From positions 1 through 64,000 of the forward strand of contig WBMZ01009015.1 of the NCBI GenBank assembly GCA_013400975.1: DNA of 64,000 bases, in the 5' to 3' direction. Position numbers and translations under genes: made by a program. A model generated the notes under the pieces. The model was not told the origin of the DNA and made no database searches. It was given only the letters and a program-made list of their open reading frames with translations. Numbering within the stretch: the first letter of the stretch is position 1; each line of letters opens with the position of its first letter. The stretch is from Atrichornis clamosus. Lineage: Eukaryota; Chordata; Aves; Passeriformes; Menuridae. Shown piece by piece: positions 1 to 31,465 of the stretch.

Positions 1-3000
1 AAACACAAACCCACCACATATGGACACAACCCTTGACTCCAAGTAAACTATGATGAATTTAAGAAATCATTCGGCCTGTGACTTTTGTAGTTCTCTTTTC
101 TGCCCCTTGAGGTAAATTGCCAGTGCCTGGCACACCTCAGGTCATTCCCACTGAAATGCCTTGGAAGCCTTTGGGCTTTGCCATTTAATATTTGACTTCA
201 GTGCAGCGGGGAAAGCTGATTTGAGCTGCCTGATCGTTAATCTCTGGGAAATGAGGGCAGCAGAAAGATTTGTTCTTGGAGTGATGTAACTGTGTCCTTT
301 GTGCGGGGGTGGGGGACTGGGGGCATGGAGAAGAGGAGGAGGGAGAACGAAGGGATGTTGAATATGTTTGTGTGGAATTTGGCAGGGAAGAGCAGCATCT
401 TTTTCCCCGTGACAGTTGGGTTTTTTTAATAGAATTTTTGTAGAACATCTTAATTAAATATCTCACCCTATTTTAGTTTGGCCAAGGAGAATTAAGATGA
501 ACTTTAGGAGCCGGGCTACATCAGTGCTGTTTGAACAGAAGAGTGCTGCTAAACTTATCTTAAACTGACATTTTAAACACTGAGTGGCCACTTGCTGTTG
601 CAGCAATTTGCCTTTTTATATTTGCATTGTGTTTTCAAGCAGGATAAAGCTTCAGTATCAGTGCCTTCTCAGGCAAGAGAGATCCTGAACCCAACAGTAG
701 CACAAACAGGTCTGTGAAATGCAGAGACCATAGGAGCAGTTTGGTGTGGGCAAAATTTGTGCCCAAATAGAGCAATAATTAATGATGTGGTTGAACACAG
801 ATGTAATAGAGTGTGACCAAGGCATCGCTGAGGCCCTGTTTTAACCATCACAGTGCTGCCTTCAGCCTGTAATAGCTTGTCTGTGTTTGTACTGGGTAGG
901 AGTGAGGTATTAAATGCGTGTTTCTGAGAATGGAATCTCAAGTTTGCCAAAAATCATTGGAATGACAAAATGCACACGTGAGGTTTGTAGCTTTAATCAG
1001 AGGACCGCATTTTCAGCGATGCAGGGGAGAATGCAGTGAACAGTTGAACCTCAGCTGAGCAGTTTCCCCTCACTGTCCCTTGCTTTCCTCCTGTGATCCT
1101 GCCTGTGAGCCAAGAAAAAGTGGAGATCTACAACCAGTATTTAGCAACTTGACTTTAAAGCTCTTAAAGCAATAACTTTGAGTTGGGAGGCAGAATTTGC
1201 TCTTGAAGTCGCTGACGTGGTTGTTGGGCTGCGGAAGCCGAAAGGCTGGAATTTGGGAGAGTCTGGCTTGCAGGCAGGTCAGCCCTGAGGAAAGAGGACG
1301 AATGTTCAGTGAGATTGAAGGAGGTCTGAAGGTCCTGGAGCAGATTGTGGTGATGAAATCAGGTTGGAAATCTCTCCATCCAACAATCTGAATTAACGGG
1401 GTGGGTGGAGGCGGCTCCCTCGGAGTGTCTGGTGGCCACACTTGGTGGCAGTTGTTCCTCAGCAGCTGACACAGGAGAAGCAAAACCATTCATTATTTTG
1501 TCCTTTACCCCCTGTGGGGAGAGCTGCTCCGAAAATCAATTCCCTTTGTTGCTCCATCAAGATCCGTAACTCTTCCTGTGTTGATTCCCAAGTGATTGAG
1601 GGTGGAATGGAGGGAGCTCAGCTCCTTGAAGTGACATGGAGTTAAGGTCAGCCTGCTGAGGTGGGGTTTTAATCTCCCTCCTGCATTCTAAATTAATCTG
1701 ATATTTTCCTAAATGCTTTACTGGTTTGGAATTGAGATAGGCTGTCTCCCATCTTCCCACTTTCTTTTTCCTACACAGGCAAATCAAGTCGTTTTATAGG
1801 ATCTGATAGTACTGGAGAAGTGCTTTTACCAGCTTGTACTGTTGATTTTTATGGAGCATAACTTGAATTTATTTCCATTTATTGTGGGAAAAATGTTTAT
1901 AAAGTAAGTTCTGAGTTCATGTTTATCTAATTCAGTTCAGAGGTTAATGGGACAATTTTAAATGCATTTGGATTTCTACATGAATATGAGACCTCATATT
2001 TTCTGAGATGCACTGATGGTGTTTTAATGACAAGGTAGAAACCTAAATATGTACGTAGTATAATAAATGCACTGAAGCAAAGTGGATTTCAGTTGAGTCA
2101 TTGGGAAGGACTTGGGCTAAAAATCCATTAATCTGTCAAGAATGAGAGTTCTGAATTGTCAACAACCACCTCTACACTTACCACAGGAAGGGTCAGGTAG
2201 ATCATTTTCAAAATGAAAATCTTGTGGAAGTATTAGCAGTGATCAAGTGTTCTCCAAGGCCTGGGCATTGGGATATTTTTTGGATGCTTTGTAGGTATGT
2301 TTTTTCCAGGGTTTGAAGCAAGGAATTAACTGTGACCTTTGGCAAAGCGCTTTGGCTTTTGTTTCTTTCCATTTATCAACCACAAGCTTGGCCTAATATC
2401 CAGTGACAGGGTTTGGATGCTGCAGGCTTTTGGTTAACAAAACATTTGGAAACGTGAAATGAAACATATCATGTAAATGGATCTATTGCAATGAATTGCT
2501 TGGCCTGTTGGGTGGTAACTCTGGTTGGGAAGTGTCAGTGACAATAAATAATCTCAAAATGTGGCTCTTAGATAAGAAGTAACGCTCAGATTATGCAGAA
2601 GTAGATAAGTGGCTTTTGATGAGCTGTCCTGTCTCTCTCCGGGAGGCTCCTGCTCACCCAGATGAACCAGTGGGGATCCCTCCTGCTCCTGCAGATGTTT
2701 TAAGGGATTCTGTGAGTGTTTAATCTGAAGAGCAGGAACTCTACCCCGAGGAGTCGATTCTGTGCACTTGCAGAGCTGATCATTTCTGAATTCCTGATAC
2801 GTTTTCTTAAATCAATATAAATCCATTATTTGAGCTGGCTTCAAAGCTGCCTTTGAACTTGTAAGAGTGAAGCTGCCTGAGAAATCCAGATAAAAACAAC
2901 CCCCTTGAGTTAAATTAATTAATTCTTCTAAGTGTATCAGAAAGAAAAGGCCTTAGTTGGAATGTCATGGTCGAGGGGAGCCAATCCAGCACCTTATCTG

Positions 3001-6000
3001 TCCATACCCATTCGTTTCCATTTGGCCACGTGCAAGCCAAGATGTTTGAGTCCATTTGAACCTCCAACCTTGTGGGAAGAAATTGGTTTCTAAATAAGGT
3101 AGATTAGGTGGTAATTACATCATTGTTTTATGTAAGAGACTTGGGTATTTCCATCTCAGTGATAAGTGGGGAGCAGGGAGTGCTCTGTATGGTGCTCAGG
3201 ATCTGATGCAGCTGTTAGTTTTGAGTAGTGAGACTGAAAAAATGGATTATCATTTCTGGGTAATTAAATTGTATAATATCCTTCACTTCATCCTCCTCTC
3301 CCCAAAATAACAGCCTCGTAATCCCTGCACTGCAAAGAACTGGGAATATTTAAGATAGAATGTGCTAGCACAGCTCTGCCCTCTTGTGTGTGTACATTAA
3401 TATCTGTGCTGACGAGAGCAGGGAATCCTGTCCAGGCAGCACAGCAGGGAACATTTTAGTGTCAACTTTTAAAACAAGTAAATTCATTTTTTTGAAGCTT
3501 TCTTGAAAATCCTTGGTGCTAGGCCAGTTTCTTTTGATTTTAAAGCCTTCAGCTCCAGTTTGTTGGTGTGCTGTGTACAGATAAAATGACATCTCCTGGT
3601 GGCAATTTAAAAATAATTCTATAAAAATAGTGAGGACAAATCTTGGAAGGGTGGGATTCATCTTTCTGCACTGAGATCTCTCTGATGTAGAACAAGTCCC
3701 AGCAGATCCCCCGTGCTCCGTGTTTAGTCAGTGGAAATGGCATCTTTGCCATTCCCTGACCCCTCCCAGCCACCTGTTGGGATGAATCCCTCCCCAAGGA
3801 TGCCTGTTCCTCTCCTTTACCTTATGGACAGCTCAAGGCCAGTCACTCACGTGTTTGTTTTCAGACACTCAAAGGAGATGCAGCTCACTCAAGAGTCAGA
3901 ATTCCCGTTGTCTGTGCAACTGGAATTTGAGCATCTGAGTCTTTAGTGACATAATCACCTGTTGGATTTAGCCCAGCTCTCCAGCAGCATCCATTGGACA
4001 GGAAAGATGGGATTTGCTGAGCAAGGACCAGCTCACTGAGGGCTTTTAAAATAAAAAATACCTCCATTCAGTCCTTCCCGGGTCTGTTCCCTTTGCTGCT
4101 GATGCTTCTAGCTGTGTTACACATGCTGCAGTTCCTGGGATTTAGTCACTGGTTTGTTCATAATTCTCAACTATTTCATTCCCTGCCTCACTGTGATTCA
4201 TTTTTATACCCAGCATAATTAGAAGGAGGCGGGGTGTGCTCCTGTGATTGTGTAATTAAAGACTGTATTATTAAGACATTTGTGCAGTAGGGAAGAGTGA
4301 GGGTGCACAGGCAAATGTCCATCCCACCTGGAAAACTTCATCCTGGGGCAATGAGGCTGGAAGAACTCAAAAAAATAGGGTCTTGTGCTAGGGAGTGCTG
4401 AAATGTTTGCAAGACCAACTTCTATATTTTTGTCTATGTATATATATATTCTTACAATATTCCTCCAGTGTCACCTTCTTTGGCAGTGGATGAACTGAGG
4501 ACAGGTTCTAGGTTGTGTTCCCCATGGAATGGGAAATTTCAAAGACTGTCATGGCTGGATTGTGATCCTCTCCCTGTTAGAATATTATTTTACTTTTAGG
4601 GGAAAAGCTTTTCTTACAAATACCTTATAACAATTTTAGTTTCAATTTCCACATAAAATACCTCATGCTGTAGACAGAAAAAGACTGAGCACAGGAATTA
4701 AAGCCAAAGGAAGGATTAGACTGGAAATCCCTGAACTACTGTGCTCCTGATGCTGGAATTAATGATAAGCTGGTTATTTTGGGAATGCCTGCAGCCACTT
4801 CGTGAGGGAATATCTCCCATCCCAGTGTGGCTGTGGGAGGAGACAGTGAGGAGCCAGCAGTGAGTGTCTCAGACCACCTCTGCTGTTCATAAGGCATTTT
4901 ATTCCCAAGCCCTCTGCCATGGTGTGCTCTGCCTCACAAATTTGGGATCAGCGTTGGCAAACAGGCACCCAGAGCGAGCTCAGATTCCCTCGTGCCTACA
5001 GGAGCACAAGGCATCAAGCAGGAAAAAAATGCTTTAAATGGAGAAGATAAGAGTTGGGATGTCATGCCAGGGGCTGGATCCTTGAGTATCTCCAAGTGTG
5101 GTGTCTCCATCCTCAGGGACTTGAGAACTACCATATGAAACAGCCTCTTTTTGGAGTTTTTCCCCTATTTTTTGGTTTTCCTCTGTTCTAAGCACATCTC
5201 TGCTCAGCAGTCAGCTCTGATGGTCAGAACTGGCTCGTGCAGAGCAAGCAGACTTTCCGTTCTCATTTTTAAGCAAAGACCATACTTTTTCAAATTCCTT
5301 TTTAAAGGACTTAGTGATGAAATTTCTCCCCAGTGTTGTTTGAATCAAATTTTAGACTTGAATTGAGCAAAATCAGGCCCAAATCAAACTTTTTGTGGAG
5401 TAATGACCAGGATCATATACTTGTGCAAATGTGTGTAAGTCTCATCCCCCCCAGATGGGTTCAGGACTGCAGAGTGGCATCTCACCAGCCTCCTGCTGCT
5501 AACAGAGATTTCCCAGTAACCAAACTGGTTCTGCCACTGGGAACCTCGCAGTGGCACTGGGAGGTCCAGGAGGATCACAGGTGTGTATTTATTTACACAT
5601 CATCCCACTTCACCCTGAGGTTGAACTTGAGCAGCACATAGTAGAAGACAAATAACTGAATAAATTAATTCTATTTATAAGGCAAATTAATTGATGAATC
5701 AGTGAATTTGTGTTATAAATGAAACCATCTTCCTCTGGAGTAACTCAGAATGTTTAATGTCTTAAATCAGAAAAAACACTGAAATCTGAGCAAGCAACTC
5801 TGTGAGATTTATGCAGTGTAAAGTAGCAAGAGAAAATGCCCTTTTTTTCCTTTGCCCTGGAGTATAAATCAGTTTTAAGATACAATTTTGAACTCTTCCG
5901 TCTATCCTTGGCTAATTTTCCTGCAGGGGGAGGTGGAGAGTCAGAAATGCTTTTTTTGTTGTTGTTTAAACCGCTGTTTTGCAGCCTCCTTCCAGCTTTC

Positions 6001-7275
6001 CCTGTGCCTTGTGGAGCTATTAAACCACGGGAGGCAGCTCTCGGGATGAGTTACGGCTCCTGGCCAGCGCCGGGCTGTGTGTGATGAGTTTTATTAACCC
6101 CAGCTGCCTGTAAATAACGAGCAACCACACGGCTTTAGGGCTTGATTTAAAGATGTTCCAGCAACAATTTGCAAAGGGAAAACGCAGGGAAAAGGGAACA
6201 GCTACAGCAGAAAGCTGCTCCTTTTGTTGTTGTTTATATCCATTTTAGAGGTATTTGTGCACACAAACACCTCTCTTCTCACATACATATTCACTCACAC
6301 ATGGTGAGTGACATACAGCTCATGGAGCCTCCTCTGAGTGCTGGGTTTGGGGTTATTTTTCTTTATTACAGAGTTTTGAATACATTAACAGCTCCATTTT
6401 CAAACTCTGAGGATGGATCTGGGCGTAGGAAGAGCAATGTTCCTGTGCTAGTTTTCTTTCGAAGCTCTAATGTATTTATACTGCCACAGTCTCAGTAAGG
6501 GAGTCTGAGGAAGGAAGAGGATTTCTTGTTAAATTTGGCTGTGCTAGGAATTTGTAGGATGCTCCTCTCACACCAAGGCAGTCTGTTAGTTTTAAACCTT
6601 GGTAAAAGATGGAGATTAGAGCTTTAAAAGGCTTTCTATCCGTTATTGTACCTTGTTTTGGAAAATGCAATTCCCTGCAGTGCTGTGTTGTTCTGTGGAA
6701 GCTGTGTGAGTTCGTGCCCTATTATTTCAATGTTATTTTTGCTCAGAAGATGCTCATCCCCTCTCTGTCACTGGGTTCACAAACGCTAGCGGAACTCCTG
6801 GCGTTGGCAGCTTGTGAAGCTCAAGGCAAAAAGGAGACGTGCACAGATGGCTCGTCCTCCCTATCCTTGTTTATTTAACATGGATGTGAGAGCACGGAGC
6901 TGCGTTTTGGGCTGTAAGCACAGCTCTGCCCGGCAGTGAACCCTCCCCAAGCTGTGTGAGTGGGAGCAGTGGTAACCCTGGCAATAGAGTCAGCACACGG
7001 CCGCAGGGATGGGCGGGCGGCGCTCCGGAGAGAATTCCATGTGCTGCCTCTCAGCTGTGGATGCTCTCCTGCAGCGACAAGTGAATTGTCTCTGTGCCAT
7101 TGGGAGTTGCCTGTTAAGTCAATGACCGGAATTACCTGGAAATGGGGGTTGAATATCCAATCCTGCTGCTGTGCGTCCAAGGGAGCCTCGCCCGATGTGG
7201 GAGCTGATAACCTCCCTCCCTCCCGGCTTCACCACAGCCCAGCTTCCTGCTTTGATTTCTTCAGAGCAAGATGCA

Positions 7276-7528
7276 ATGGCTTCCCACTGCCACAGGGCAG
7301 GGATAGATGGGATATTGGGAAAAAAGCCTTCCCTGTAAGGGAGGTGAGGCACTGGCACAGGTTGCCCAGAGAAGCTGTGGCTGCCCCATCCCTGGAAGTG
7401 TCCAAGGCCAGGTTGGATGGGGCTTGGAGCAGCCTGGGATAGTGGAAGGTGTCCCTGCCCATGGCAGGGGGTGGCACTCAATTATCTTTAAGATCCTTCC
7501 AACCCAAACCGGTCTGGAATTCTAAAAT
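7276..7528 (+). mobile_element. CR1 LINE, 3'-end fragment
   Basis: The fragment carries the diagnostic CR1 3' block in sense orientation: GCCCAGAGAAGCTGTGGCTG, then CCATCCCTGGAAGTGTCCAA, then the GGAAGGTGTCCCTGCCCATG stretch. It ends in the AACCCAAACC...TCTGGAATTCTA type tail. It is 5' truncated, as is usual for CR1, and has no coding capacity. It lies in the sense orientation within the BBS4 intron. Confidence 0.93.
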
Positions 7529-10084
7529 TTTCTTTATGAAATTGTGTAGTGCTGCTGCCTCAAGAGCAGAATGTCACAAAAGAGACCTGTGTGTTTGTCA
7601 CTTTTGAAAGCACATCTGTGCTTGGATGCTGTTTTACCACATGGAATTTTAAATTGGAATTTGGAAAGGGACAGCTGAGTCCTTCTGGATAACCTTTCCC
7701 ATGTAGATAGTACCTACTGCAATGGATCCAGATTATGGCTCGTGAAGCTACTGCAGAATAAAAAAAAATTATAACCACTTATATTTTATTGCCTTTCTGG
7801 AGCTTTTCTGTCCTCTCCTTGTGCTGTATGTTATGTGTGCTTTAGGTTGTTGTGGATTTTGGTCAATAACAGGCTCTTCTTTGTGTCTTCCTGAGTCCTT
7901 TGCCCCTCTGCTGCTCTTGCTCAGATTTCTGTAGGTTCGGTTCAAAGTTGGAGGGGGTGAACTGGGACTTGGGCCCTTTTACAGTAACAGGGGTGGAAGG
8001 AGGGCTGAGCTCTGCCCTAAGATGACTAAAACGTGTTCTTGAGCCTCTTCACAGTGCTGGTGCTTCAGCAATCATCTTCCCCACTAAATCTCATAAGAGC
8101 TTCTGGGGCTTTTTTTCCTTCTTCTCTTTACAACAATTTAAAACTGTTTTATTAAATCTAAACCCCACTGTTTGATAGTTTATCTCTAAGCTATAATTAC
8201 CCAATATGAAGATGCAAGCACAAAATAATTTCCTAGGGAGGTTTACACAAAAGGGAATAATGCTCATTATTATTTTTTTCAGTCCTTTGAGAAAATCTAT
8301 AAGAGGATGAATAGAGGGAAGAGTGATGATAGAGCAGCACAGATACAAACCTGATGATCTTACTCCAGTTCTGTCGGGGTTTCTGCTCCAGTGGCTTCCT
8401 TAAAGGAGCATTGTCAGAAAGAAAAATCACATTGCTGGAAGTGGCTCATGTAATCAATCACTGGCCAGTGAGATGGTGGGGGATCAGATGGATTCCCTTT
8501 TGAATTCAATCAAAACACACTTCAAAGGCGTTTAATCATATATTTGGTGCCTGACTCCCTGGCGCAGGGCTTTTGTAATCCCACAAAAGAGAGGCCAGAA
8601 GACAATTATGCAAGTTATAAACTCTTTTTGCTGTAGAGACCAAGTTTTTGGATAATTGTGTTTTCCTTGTGGCCCTTGGGCAGATTGATTTACAGAAAAT
8701 AATGGCTTTTTGTTTCTTCACTGCTGGAAGGATCTAAACTACTCTTTTCTAACCTGTGCAAGGGCTTTGCCAGAGGTGACAAAGAAAAGTGTGTCTTCAT
8801 ACAGTAGTGACACAGGAGAAACTCCTGAGGGTCCAGATATTGAATAAAGTATTTTATTTCCTTTCTCTGGAGCTCGAGACCCAAATAGCCAGGGATTTGT
8901 GTTTCCATTTTCTTCAGGAGGATGCAGTGACCCATTGCATAGCCCTTATCAGCAGGCTGGGGGAGCAAACCTGAAGGAGAGAAATGCACCAGGAGCAGGT
9001 ATCCACTGCTTTGTGCGAAAACAGAAGTGCAGATTAAGGTGGTTGTGGCTCTAGAGAGCTGTATAAACAATTTCCATGAATTCTTTCTACATCTGTATAG
9101 AGTATAGAGCCTGGTAATAATCCTTTACTTCCCACAGCCATTTTTGGGGGGATCAGATATGTTCCTGTGCCAAATTTAGTCATGAATTTGAATATATATT
9201 TTGAAAAACGTAAGAATTGTTTGCCTGTTTTCAATTTGCTTGTCTTAGGGAGAAAGAAGCAAAAACGCGAGTCATGTCTCCTCAGTCTGCTTTGTTGCTA
9301 TTTCCAAATGAGTTTTAGGAGCATAAAATCTCCATGTGTTTTCCCAATCCTACATAGTTATCCTTGGCTCAGCCTATCACTAGGGAAGCAGAGCTGGTTT
9401 ATCTCTGTGCTTGCGAACGTTGCTCACTCCTGGGGCTCACGGTGGGTTTTGATTTCTCTGTTTTCTCTCCATCCCAGCACTTTTAGGCAACTCCTTGGGT
9501 TTTCCCCTTTTCCTTTGCAGCCTGATGCTCTGCTCAGCCCTTGCTCTGACGTTCGGCATTTCTTCCTTCCCATCCCTGTTCCCAGCAGGCATTTCTATGG
9601 CGTGGGAGTGGAGTATATCATCCCTCTTGTCTTTTAAGTGTGAAAAAGCTCTTTCCTTCAGGAGTTCAACAACCCCTCCTCCAGGCACTCACTGCTGTAC
9701 TGTCCTCTTAGCTTAGCCCAAAACTTTGGTATATTTTAACCTTTAATGGTGCTTTTTCTTTTTAACCTCCCAGTAAGGCATGGACAGATGGTTGGAGACC
9801 TGGGGGAGAATGTCTGGAGGTCTTTTGATTATTCCCTATTTCAGACAGCTGCAGGATTTTCTAATTTTAAGCTCATTAACAGGCACAAAATAGTGAAGGA
9901 TATTTTAGTTTTGACTGTTGGTGGAATCTCGATGGGTAAACAGAGTTTGCAGTGTATGCCCTGAAATCTGTACTTGTAGAAGAAGGTGGGAAGTGCCCAG
10001 GTGTGTTAGGTTTGGTGTTTTATATTGGAGAGTGGTACCAGGAGATGCCAGGCAGGAAGGGAACACAAGTCCAGCTGCTTTTAT

Positions 10085-10272
10085 AGAATCCCAGACTGGT
10101 TTAGGTTGGCAAGGTCCTTAAAGCCCATCTCATTCCATCCCCTGCGGTGGGCAGGGACACCTTCCACTGTCCCAGATTGCTCCAAGCCCCGCCCAACCTG
10201 GCCTTGGACACTTCCAGGGATGAGGCAGTGCATTTCCAGCACCCCTAAGTGCCGTGTCTCTGTCAAACCCTG
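10085..10272 (-). mobile_element. CR1 LINE, 3'-end fragment (antisense)
   Basis: Read on the minus strand this shows the CR1 3' end. On the plus strand it begins with AGAATCCCAGACTGGTTTAG (the tail), followed by GGGCAGGGACACCTTCCACT and TGGCCTTGGACACTTCCAGG. The 5' side decays after about 190 bp. It is more diverged than the 7.3 kb copy. Confidence 0.88.
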
Positions 10273-10590
10273 TCCCCTGTAATGATTTACACAGGGAAGT
10301 AATTATAATGTGTTAATGAATTAGGTAGCTCCTCAATGGGCTTCCCAACAGCAGCACTCCAGACTGTGGTGGGATTTCAGTCCATTTCTAACTATTTAGG
10401 CAGCTTCTTGACTCTTCTTTTCTTGCTTTCACTCTAAGGACAAATGGAAAATATAAAGTCATCAGAAATCAATCAATCTGATCTGGAAACACGCTTATTA
10501 AAAGTCATACTTACAAAGATCCAGATACTCCACAGCAGAGCAGAATTTGGGAACATCTGGATCCCTGATCTGTGCATTTCTGTCAGCTTA

Positions 10591-10681
10591 GCTTGTTTGC
10601 ATTACTCTTTTGTTTGGATTACTTCTTTGTTTGGATTACTCTTTAGTTTGTTTGGATTATGTTTTTGTTTGGACTGCGAGT
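10591..10681. repeat. Degenerate minisatellite, TTTGTTTGGATTACT unit
   Basis: Four to five imperfect head-to-tail copies of a 15-20 bp unit (TTTGTTTGGATTACTCTT and variants) run through this stretch. The last unit has drifted to TTTGTTTGGACTGCG. Slippage explains the low-complexity open frame that crosses it. Confidence 0.8.
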
Positions 10682-11160
10682 TTTCTATTTGTTTTAGGGT
10701 AGTTGAACCTTCTTTAGAAGGTATTTGACCTTAAATTGCTGGTGTGCACACTTAATTCTCAGCTCCAATATAAATCTAGCTGGATATTCTGTAATTTAAG
10801 AAGAAAAAACAAGAAAATGAGAATGGCTTTCCAAAGTGTTTTTCGAATTCAACAGCTGAAGGAATTCTAGTTGGTTTTAGGAACTCTCAGTGATACTGGA
10901 CTTGGTGAAGGTTGTGGGGGAGAACCTGGTGTGCTCCAGAGGTGATCAAAGCTCAGCCTTTCCAAAAGATAATAACACTTGGCACCTGTCTCCCGATGTG
11001 ATCCAGCCCTTCCTGCAGAGTTTCTTCTTCCTCACCTCTGATGTCAGAGGGAACTATGGAGCCCGCAGTCCCACCTTCTGCTCTGGGTGCTGGAGCTGAG
11101 CCTGTGTGTCTGCGGGTGGCTCAGCTCCCCATGCCGTGCTCCGAAGGCTGGAGGAGGTGT

Positions 11161-11226
11161 CCCGGTGCTGCGCTGTCCCGCCCCCCGCCCGGTGCTGCGC
11201 TGTCCCCCCCCGGTGCTGCGCTGTCC
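11161..11226. repeat. GC-rich minisatellite, CCCGGTGCTGCGCTGTCCC unit
   Basis: Three copies of the 19-mer CCCGGTGCTGCGCTGTCCC are visible, starting near 11161, 11188 and 11208, separated by short C-rich spacers. This makes a small GC-rich island about 1 kb before BBS4 exon 3. Several open frames on both strands here are by-products of the repeat and its lack of stop codons. Confidence 0.88.
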
Positions 11227-11880
11227 CCCGGCTCGGCCCCAGCTCTCGCCGTGCTTTGCTCCTGCACTTGTGTCCCAATCTTGACTTGCACACACGGAGC
11301 TTTTTGGCCAGTTGCTATGGTTACCCCTCGGCACTGGAGACACCAGTCCCAGGCAGTGTTGGCAGCCTTAATGAAATGCACAGCAGCGTGTTCCACTTGG
11401 AAAGCCCGCGTGGATCTCGCTAAGCAACAGCCACCCGTGCTTTGCCATAATCACTGCTGCGAGCTCCGCACCACTGGAATGCTGGAGCACCAGTCTCCCT
11501 CCTCCACTGCATCAAATGTTTTCCCGCAGTAGCTTCACACTATGTCAGACCTGTGATGTTTCATAGTCCCCTCACAGTTTCAAAGAACTAAGTTTGACCT
11601 CTTTAAATCATTCACACCTTCAGCCCGGGAGCATCTCCCCAGTCTCCTTTTGTGTGTATTGCCTGTTTCCTGCTCATTCACTCCCAGAAATTTATCTTAA
11701 AGGCCTTTGATTCTTCTGCCCTAGTTTCAAAATGTGAATCCAACTCATTTCCTCCAAGCTGCTTCTTGTGTATTTGAAAAAATCCAATTCCACTGAACCA
11801 GTGTTAGCGTTGAATTAAAATGTGTGTGTGAAGCTGTTTGCTGCAGGATCTGCTCCAGGAGGAGCTGATGCCTCAAGTCT

Positions 11881-11966
11881 TTGAGAATCCCAGACTGTCT
11901 TGGGTTGGAAGGGACCATCTCATTCCAACCCCCTGCCATGAGCAGGGACACCTTCCACTAGATCAG
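11881..11966 (-). mobile_element. CR1 LINE, very short 3'-end fragment (antisense)
   Basis: Only the last 85 bp or so of CR1 remain: GAGAATCCCAGACTGTCTTG, GGTTGGAAGGGACC, then GAGCAGGGACACCTTCCACT. After this the similarity stops abruptly. This is a strongly 5'-truncated insertion, about 260 bp from BBS4 exon 3. Confidence 0.85.
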
Positions 11967-12223
11967 GTGGAAGTTTTCTGCTAAGAGCTTTTCTTTAGTG
12001 TCTGTCCTGAAAAAGGCATTTTTTCTACCAGTTTGAGAAGTAGAATAAAACCAGACACTGGCTGGATGTCCACGTTCCAGCCTTCCAGTCAAATCATTAA
12101 CTGCCTTTGCCGTTCTTGAATTACTTGCCTTGTGCTGGCAGTTGGGGTGGTTGGGAGCATCCCTCCCAGGTTCTCTGCTGCTCAGTCTGATTCCCTGTAT
12201 TCTGTGATATTTTCCATGTCCAG

Positions 12224-30204
<17,981 letters not shown>

Positions 30205-31134
30205 GGCAGCTCTGGGCAGGACAGGCAGTACAGGAGCATCTCCAGGGCTGCCTGAGACTTGGAAAGGGAGCTGCCCTCCCCCTGCCCCACAGTGGCTTCT
30301 CCCCACTGTCAGTCTGGATGCAGCTGTTTTCTGCCAGTGATTTTAGCACATGGGCTCTGCCTTGTCCCAGAGGGTCTTTGCAGTGGGCACAGAAGGTTTC
30401 TGTGTAGCTAGTCTTAGTGTGGTCACAGCTCACTCCAAGGGACTGGAGGATCCAGCTCTCCACAGGTTGGGTGTGAGTCCTCCAGAGGGATGCTTAGCAA
30501 AGCCAGCAGTAGATTTAGGATACTGGACCCCGAGGAGGACCAGACCCTTCCAGTGGCTGAACTGGTGAGCAGCTGATTTTGTGTAAAGAACCAGAAAACG
30601 GAAGTTTCAGGGCTCTGTGCTTGCTGGTGAAGCTCCCCAGGTGTTTGACATTTCCTGCTTTTAGTTCTGCACTGTTGGATTGTGTCACTCCATAATTACC
30701 AGTCCAGGAGAGTAATGGAAACTTCTTGGAGGCAGCAGTGGACAAGCAGCATGAGCAGGATCTGAGTACATCCCAGCCTTCAGCTGTGCTTTGTGGTTTG
30801 CTGCTCTTACCCAGAATGACATTAATGCAGCTTTAGAGCCCAGCCAGGAGCTGAAGTGCTCCCCTGCTCCTCAGAGAACACAGAAAGAGCAGGAACCCTC
30901 ACCTTCCCTGGGTTCTGATAGCCCAAACTTCCTGCTTATCTTAAATGTGGCTTTTTCCTCCTCCCAGCTGTCCCCTCTGCTGGGTTTTGGGTCAGTACAG
31001 CTCCAGGGCAGCACTCCTGGAAGGATTCCCTCCTGACAGGAGTTGAAGAAAACAGGATTTTTTGTGGAGTGCTGGCAAATTGAAACAAGCAATTGAGACA
31101 AGGAGCAGTGTCAATCAGGTACAGTGCAGAGATT

Positions 31135-31140
31135 TTTATT
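31135..31140 (-). terminator. ADPGK: Candidate distal ADPGK polyadenylation signal
   Basis: On the minus strand, TGTGAATAAAAATCTCTGCA carries AATAAA. A UGUA-type element (GTGTAAG) lies about 20 nt upstream, and a T/GT-rich tract (CCTTGTCTCAATTGCTTGTT) lies 25-45 nt downstream. This is the best-formed poly(A) site architecture I saw on the minus strand of this interval, but it is 5.5 kb beyond the stop codon and inside the inferred BBS4 3'UTR. Confidence 0.45.
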
Positions 31141-31465
31141 CACATTTAACTTCTTACACTGAAGGTTCCTGCAGCCTAACAGAGTGCTTGGGAAGAAAAG
31201 GTGAGAATTCTTCACCTCACCCCCCAAACTTTAGTTGAAGACAGATTTTTGTCCTAGGATGCTTTGATGGGGTAAATGTCACATGTTAGTACACAGGGAT
31301 TTGTGCAGTTGGAGGTACTGTGAAGGGATTTATTTTAAATATGTATTTTGCTGAAAAGCTTATGCAACAATGAACCAATTCTATAAACGAAGCAGTAGCA
31401 CCTTCTTATTTCCTGGGAGCTTCATGTCTGAGGGAGCATTTTTAAATCTGTCATTCCAGTTGGAT

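Larger units (their letters stand above)
1..12223 (+). other. BBS4: Intron upstream of BBS4 exon 3 (5' exons not in view)
   Basis: No coding exon is recognisable in the first 12.2 kb. The N-terminal segment of BBS4 that precedes exon 3 (about 25 residues and two small exons in mammals) was searched for by eye as a basic lysine/arginine/proline-rich peptide ending before a GT donor, and was not found. There is no CpG-island promoter here either. The + strand looks T- and G-rich, as expected for the sense strand of a long transcribed intron. Recognisable contents are three CR1 fragments (about 7.3-7.5, 10.1-10.3 and 11.9 kb), a TTGGATTACT minisatellite (10.6 kb) and a GC-rich minisatellite (11.16 kb). 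The many short open frames here have no family resemblance and behave as chance frames. Confidence 0.7.

Noticed and set aside
1081..1115. CTGCCTGTGAGCCAAGAAAAAG as possible BBS4 exon 2 (LPVSQEK reading)
   Set aside because: It has no AG acceptor at a suitable place and only a weak GTGGAG donor. The peptide is too short and lacks the proline/arginine/lysine run expected.
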